From assembly GCA_905182985.1 (NCBI GenBank), contig CAJJDN010000185.1, positions 62,001 to 126,000 of the forward strand: a DNA stretch of 64,000 bases, written 5' to 3'. The notes under the pieces were generated by a model. That model was not told the DNA's origin. It saw nothing but the letters and a program-made list of their open reading frames with translations, and ran no database searches. A program made the position numbers and the translations under genes. The DNA comes from Paramecium sonneborni. Its lineage: Eukaryota > Ciliophora > Oligohymenophorea > Peniculida > Parameciidae. Shown here in pieces: positions 60,847 to 64,000 of this stretch (positions within the stretch are counted from its first letter, which is position 1; each line of letters opens with the position of its first letter).

Positions 60847-62224
60847 GAGAGCATATATAAAGTATTTTTATATAAACAGTTAGAATACCAAAATAAGCAT
60901 TTTCGTTCAACTCATTAGGAAGAGATCCCATACGTAGCTTTTATATTTGGATTCTTAGTTATTTTTTGGGCATTTATTACGTTATGGTACAATGAGAGAA
61001 GGTATTTATTTATGACATAACAATAATAGATATTCAATTACTTGGTTTAGATTAGAATAAACAAAGAAATTATGTATTTCAATCAACTCAGCAGAAGTGA
61101 ATCCTAATACTAATAATTAATTGATTCACATAAATGGTACTTTTTAAACTATATTAAATTATTAGGTGAAAGCAAAACTAATGATCAAATAGTTGATGCT
61201 GCTTTTGGTTTATAAATGAAAGATTGTATTAAATTAGTTAGAAAAGTGGAAATGTACTAATGGGTACAAAAATCAAGATCAAATAAAAGATCAGGAAGAA
61301 CTATTTATTATGTTTAAGAATGGAGTTCCTTTTTTCATTCAGAATGTACAGACGAGCACTCTAATGATTAGTCTAAATGGATTGTGGAAGAAGAGACATA
61401 AACTAATTTGAATGTTCGCTTAGGAGCTTATTTAATTAGTAAGTCTTTGGCAGAATAAACAGAAGCTAAAGAAAGTCTTATAATGTTTATGAATAATTAA
61501 TAAGCTGTTGCTAATTACTTTGGATAGCAAAAAGGATTTTAGAATTTGTATAAAAAAATATTCATATTTTAGTGAAGCAAACGGAGAATACATATATTTC
61601 TAATAAAATAAAGGAGCTGTCACCCTGAACGATTTGAGAGTCTCATTTAATGCTGCCAGAACAGGTCCTACAACTATAGTTTCTCAATAAAATAATGATT
61701 CATTTACACCTTTTATTATTCATGATAATTTTGAATAGACTTTGGCTGGACAACAAAATTTAGAAAATGTATAAATATCATGTCTTAATTTCTGTTGTGT
61801 TTGCTGCAAATACTGTAAAGCAGTTGATTTTACAGAAATAAATTGGATTTTTGAATCAATTTTGACAAAGGATTAAGTTTTTTAGAGTTGTGTTTAAGAA
61901 CTTGAATATATAACTATGATTTTTAGAATTATTGGAAATTTATTGATGGTAATGAATTTAACTTAAAAATAGGGTTTAGGGTTTTGTATGATATTCTCTC
62001 CAATCTGGTGGTTGATTTCATTGTTTCCATTAGTTGGATTCTTTTTAGCTTCTTTTTCAGGATTTATTTTCTTTTTAGTCAGTTTGATTATTTCAATTCC
62101 ATTCTCACTATTAATTATGGGTTTGGCTTAGTTATTTTATAATCCAAAGTAAGGGATAGTATTTATTGCACTTTGTTGTGTAATAGGGGCAGGAATCTTC
62201 TTTTACATCCAAAGTTAGAGTTGA
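60847..62224 (+). CDS. TMEM43: TMEM43 (LUMA) family membrane protein
   Basis: About 430 aa. Introns 61002-61029, 61137-61165 and 61548-61572 fit the frame to TGA 62222-62224. TMEM43 hallmarks: N-terminal TM IFGFLVIFWAFITLWYNE (human [20 protein letters not shown] region), CISINSAEVNPNTNNQLIHI (the 'VDPxNEGKLVHLxG' motif), LVRKVEMYQWVQ, YYVQEWSSFFHS, GAVTLNDLRVSFN (human VGDLRVSF), and four C-terminal TM helices. In animals this protein resides in the ER/inner nuclear membrane. An insertion SCLNFCCVCCKYC just before the C-terminal helices is Cys-dense. The 5' end is unresolved: an upstream exon beginning ATG near 60,828 is out of phase by one base with the simplest 18-nt intron. Confidence 0.88.
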
Positions 62225-64000
62225 AATAGAATCATAATTATAAAATTAAAATATTAGATTTTAATTTATTATTATTAAATTGTAATTGCTAGTAGAAAAG
62301 ATCAAATAATAAAATTACATTAATAACTTTATTGTAAATCATAAATAAAGAGTGACTTGGGGCACATATGGTAAAAACAATTTTCCTTACTGATCACCAT
62401 TTATATATATAATTTTAAATATTTATTTCTTTATATTATTGTTTGATACTATTTCCCATTTTCATATATATATATTATTTATTTATTATTTGCTACTGCT
62501 GACCATTTACGTATTGGAAGATTTAAATAATTGAAGAAATGATCGATGAAAATGTATATAAAAATATTTCATATCAAAAAATTATAAAAATAATAAAATC
62601 CGATAATTATACTAAAAATGTGAGTCTCTTTATACCAATCTAAAAGTAGATTTTACTCAATTAATTAATTACTACTTTTTTTAATATTTGAACTACTTTA
62701 ATTATAATATTTATTAAATTAACTACTTTAATTATGATAATTATTAAATTCCTTATGGCTAAAGTATATATTTCTAATTAATTATTTATAAATACTTTAA
62801 TATACTTCGAAATAATAATCAATTGATTCTTTGATTTTCCTATTTATTTTCTCAAAAGTAAAATTTTATTGCTAATTAGCACAAAAAGTAAATTCAAATA
62901 TATTAATACCAGTATTATTAATAATAATAATCTAAACTCTTTATTGTCTAAAGATATGAGATTTAAAGTGAATTCTTTTGATGAATCCTAAAAATGACAA
63001 ATTTCAAAAAAGAATACAATCGGCAATTTAATTTTCAATTTTTTATATAGGCTGGTGAATTTATTAATTCAAATGGATTATCAGAATATGTTAATTATAG
63101 AGTGCAGAATTATTAAGATCAAATTGAAAATTGTATAAAATAATTTGAGCAATTTATAATAAATTATAATATAATTTCCAACTGAATAAAGTAATTTAAT
63201 ACAACTTATTATTTTAGGTATTTTGATAGGGTGGGGGGGATAAGGTTAATATTTGAGTTGATTTAGTTTAAAAATTTTCTATCAATCAAATTTTACATTT
63301 TTATTACTCAAACATATGATTGTGATTCTTAAAGTAAAATTTTAAATTCAAATCTATTCCCAATCTATCATATAACCTTTGAATAAGTGGAAAAATTAGA
63401 TTTGATAATTATTAATTTAATCACTAGATATTAATTAATTATTCTAAAATTTATCCACACCTTAGTCTTTATCAGATTTAAGAATTGAACTAAATTCATT
63501 TGTTCTATATATTGATAAACTAGAAAGCATTAAATTTTTTTTTTTAAATTATTAATTAGGATAGTCAAAAAAAATTATAAAAAAACGTAAAGAATAACAA
63601 TTAAAACTAACAAGACAATATATTACATTAACATGAGAATATTAAAGATGGAAATGTTGATATAAATTGAAAGCATAAAGAAGATGTCAGATACAAAAAT
63701 TAAAAAAGGTTGCATCTTTATGGAAGGCTATGTGAATATATCAGAAGAAAAGTTTAATAAAATTACTTATCAAATTTATAATGAAAACAGAATTATGATA
63801 CAGAACATATCTTTCTGCTGTATAGAATTTAATTTTATCATTTTATCATAAGTTCTATTTACAAAGCACTCAATGAATCTTAATTGAAAAATTCAAAGAA
63901 AATCTCTCATTTAATTATACAATTATCAACATTGATTTATGATTGATACATAAGACAATAATGCAATAAATTTCTTCAAGATTGAGTGAGAAAATTTAAT
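62225..64000. other. AT-rich terminal segment with two doubtful small ORFs
   Basis: Mostly featureless. TGA-terminated + strand frames lie at 62994-63185 (63 codons, MTNFKKEYNRQFNFQF...) and 63633-63887 (84 codons, including KKGCIFMEGYVNISEEKF). Both have plausible composition but no introns, domains or neighbours to support them. A G-run (GGGTGGGGGGGAT) lies at 63,229-63,241. Confidence 0.4.

Noticed and set aside
63229..63241. G-rich run as a telomeric repeat
   Set aside because: It is a single G-run without repeated GGGGTT or GGGTTT units and lies inside the window, not at an end.
1..64000. Origin from Tetrahymena or another long-intron ciliate
   Set aside because: Intron sizes cluster at 20-32 nt in more than ten independent genes, characteristic of Paramecium, whereas Tetrahymena introns are usually longer.
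1..64000. CRISPR arrays, rRNA genes, bacterial-style operons or attachment sites
   Set aside because: No regularly spaced repeats and no rRNA-like GC-rich blocks were seen; genes are eukaryotic with introns.

Overview
The window is ciliate nuclear DNA, most likely Paramecium. It is extremely A+T rich. Long protein-like frames run straight through TAA and TAG, which read as Gln, and end only at TGA. Genes are interrupted by very short GT..AG introns, mostly 20-32 nt, whose removal restores frame again and again. Genes are small, dense and on both strands, often 40-90 bp apart. Domains were recognised by eye; no database search was run. All gene models below use TGA as the only stop.

Layout. 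0.9-10.6 kb (+): an axonemal-dynein-light-chain-domain/EF-hand protein, then a large PAS-like multipass membrane protein with one in-frame TGA. 10.9-19.5 kb (-): a giant Cys-rich surface receptor-like protein with a 7-TM tail. 19.6-24.9 kb (+): a four-TM protein, a carboxypeptidase-regulatory/YfaP-like protein (perhaps the same gene, split by a frameshift), a Pro-Gly-Tyr-rich protein with DnaJ-like zinc motifs, and a coiled-coil protein. 25.0-37.4 kb: four dispersed copies of a small secreted discoidin-like family, ribosomal protein eL32, a cyclin, a NEK kinase pseudogene, the ciliary transition-zone protein TMEM17, a multipass membrane protein and an ankyrin-repeat protein. 37.9-44.9 kb: a dynamin-related GTPase, a TMEM184/OST-alpha membrane protein, a coiled-coil protein and a SHAQKYF-type MYB protein. 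46-55.8 kb: an MRH (mannose-6-phosphate receptor-like) protein, a small hypothetical, a SWI3/SMARCC chromatin-remodelling subunit, a protein with ubiquitin-like repeats whose 3' part is duplicated around an N, and an H-type lectin. 55.8-60.3 kb: decayed gene fragments and a 195-bp direct repeat. 60.8-62.2 kb: TMEM43. The last 1.8 kb is AT-rich with two doubtful small ORFs.

Several products share cellular places: cilium (AXDND1-like, TMEM17, possibly the NEK relic), cell surface or secretion (giant Cys-rich receptor, discoidin-like proteins, lectin, MRH protein), membrane traffic (dynamin) and nucleus (SWI3, MYB). This is ordinary ciliate gene order, not an operon. The most interesting items are the clustered secreted discoidin-like family, the in-frame TGA inside a membrane helix, the exact 1,095-bp duplication around an N (almost certainly an assembly fault), and the pseudogene-rich 56-60 kb segment.
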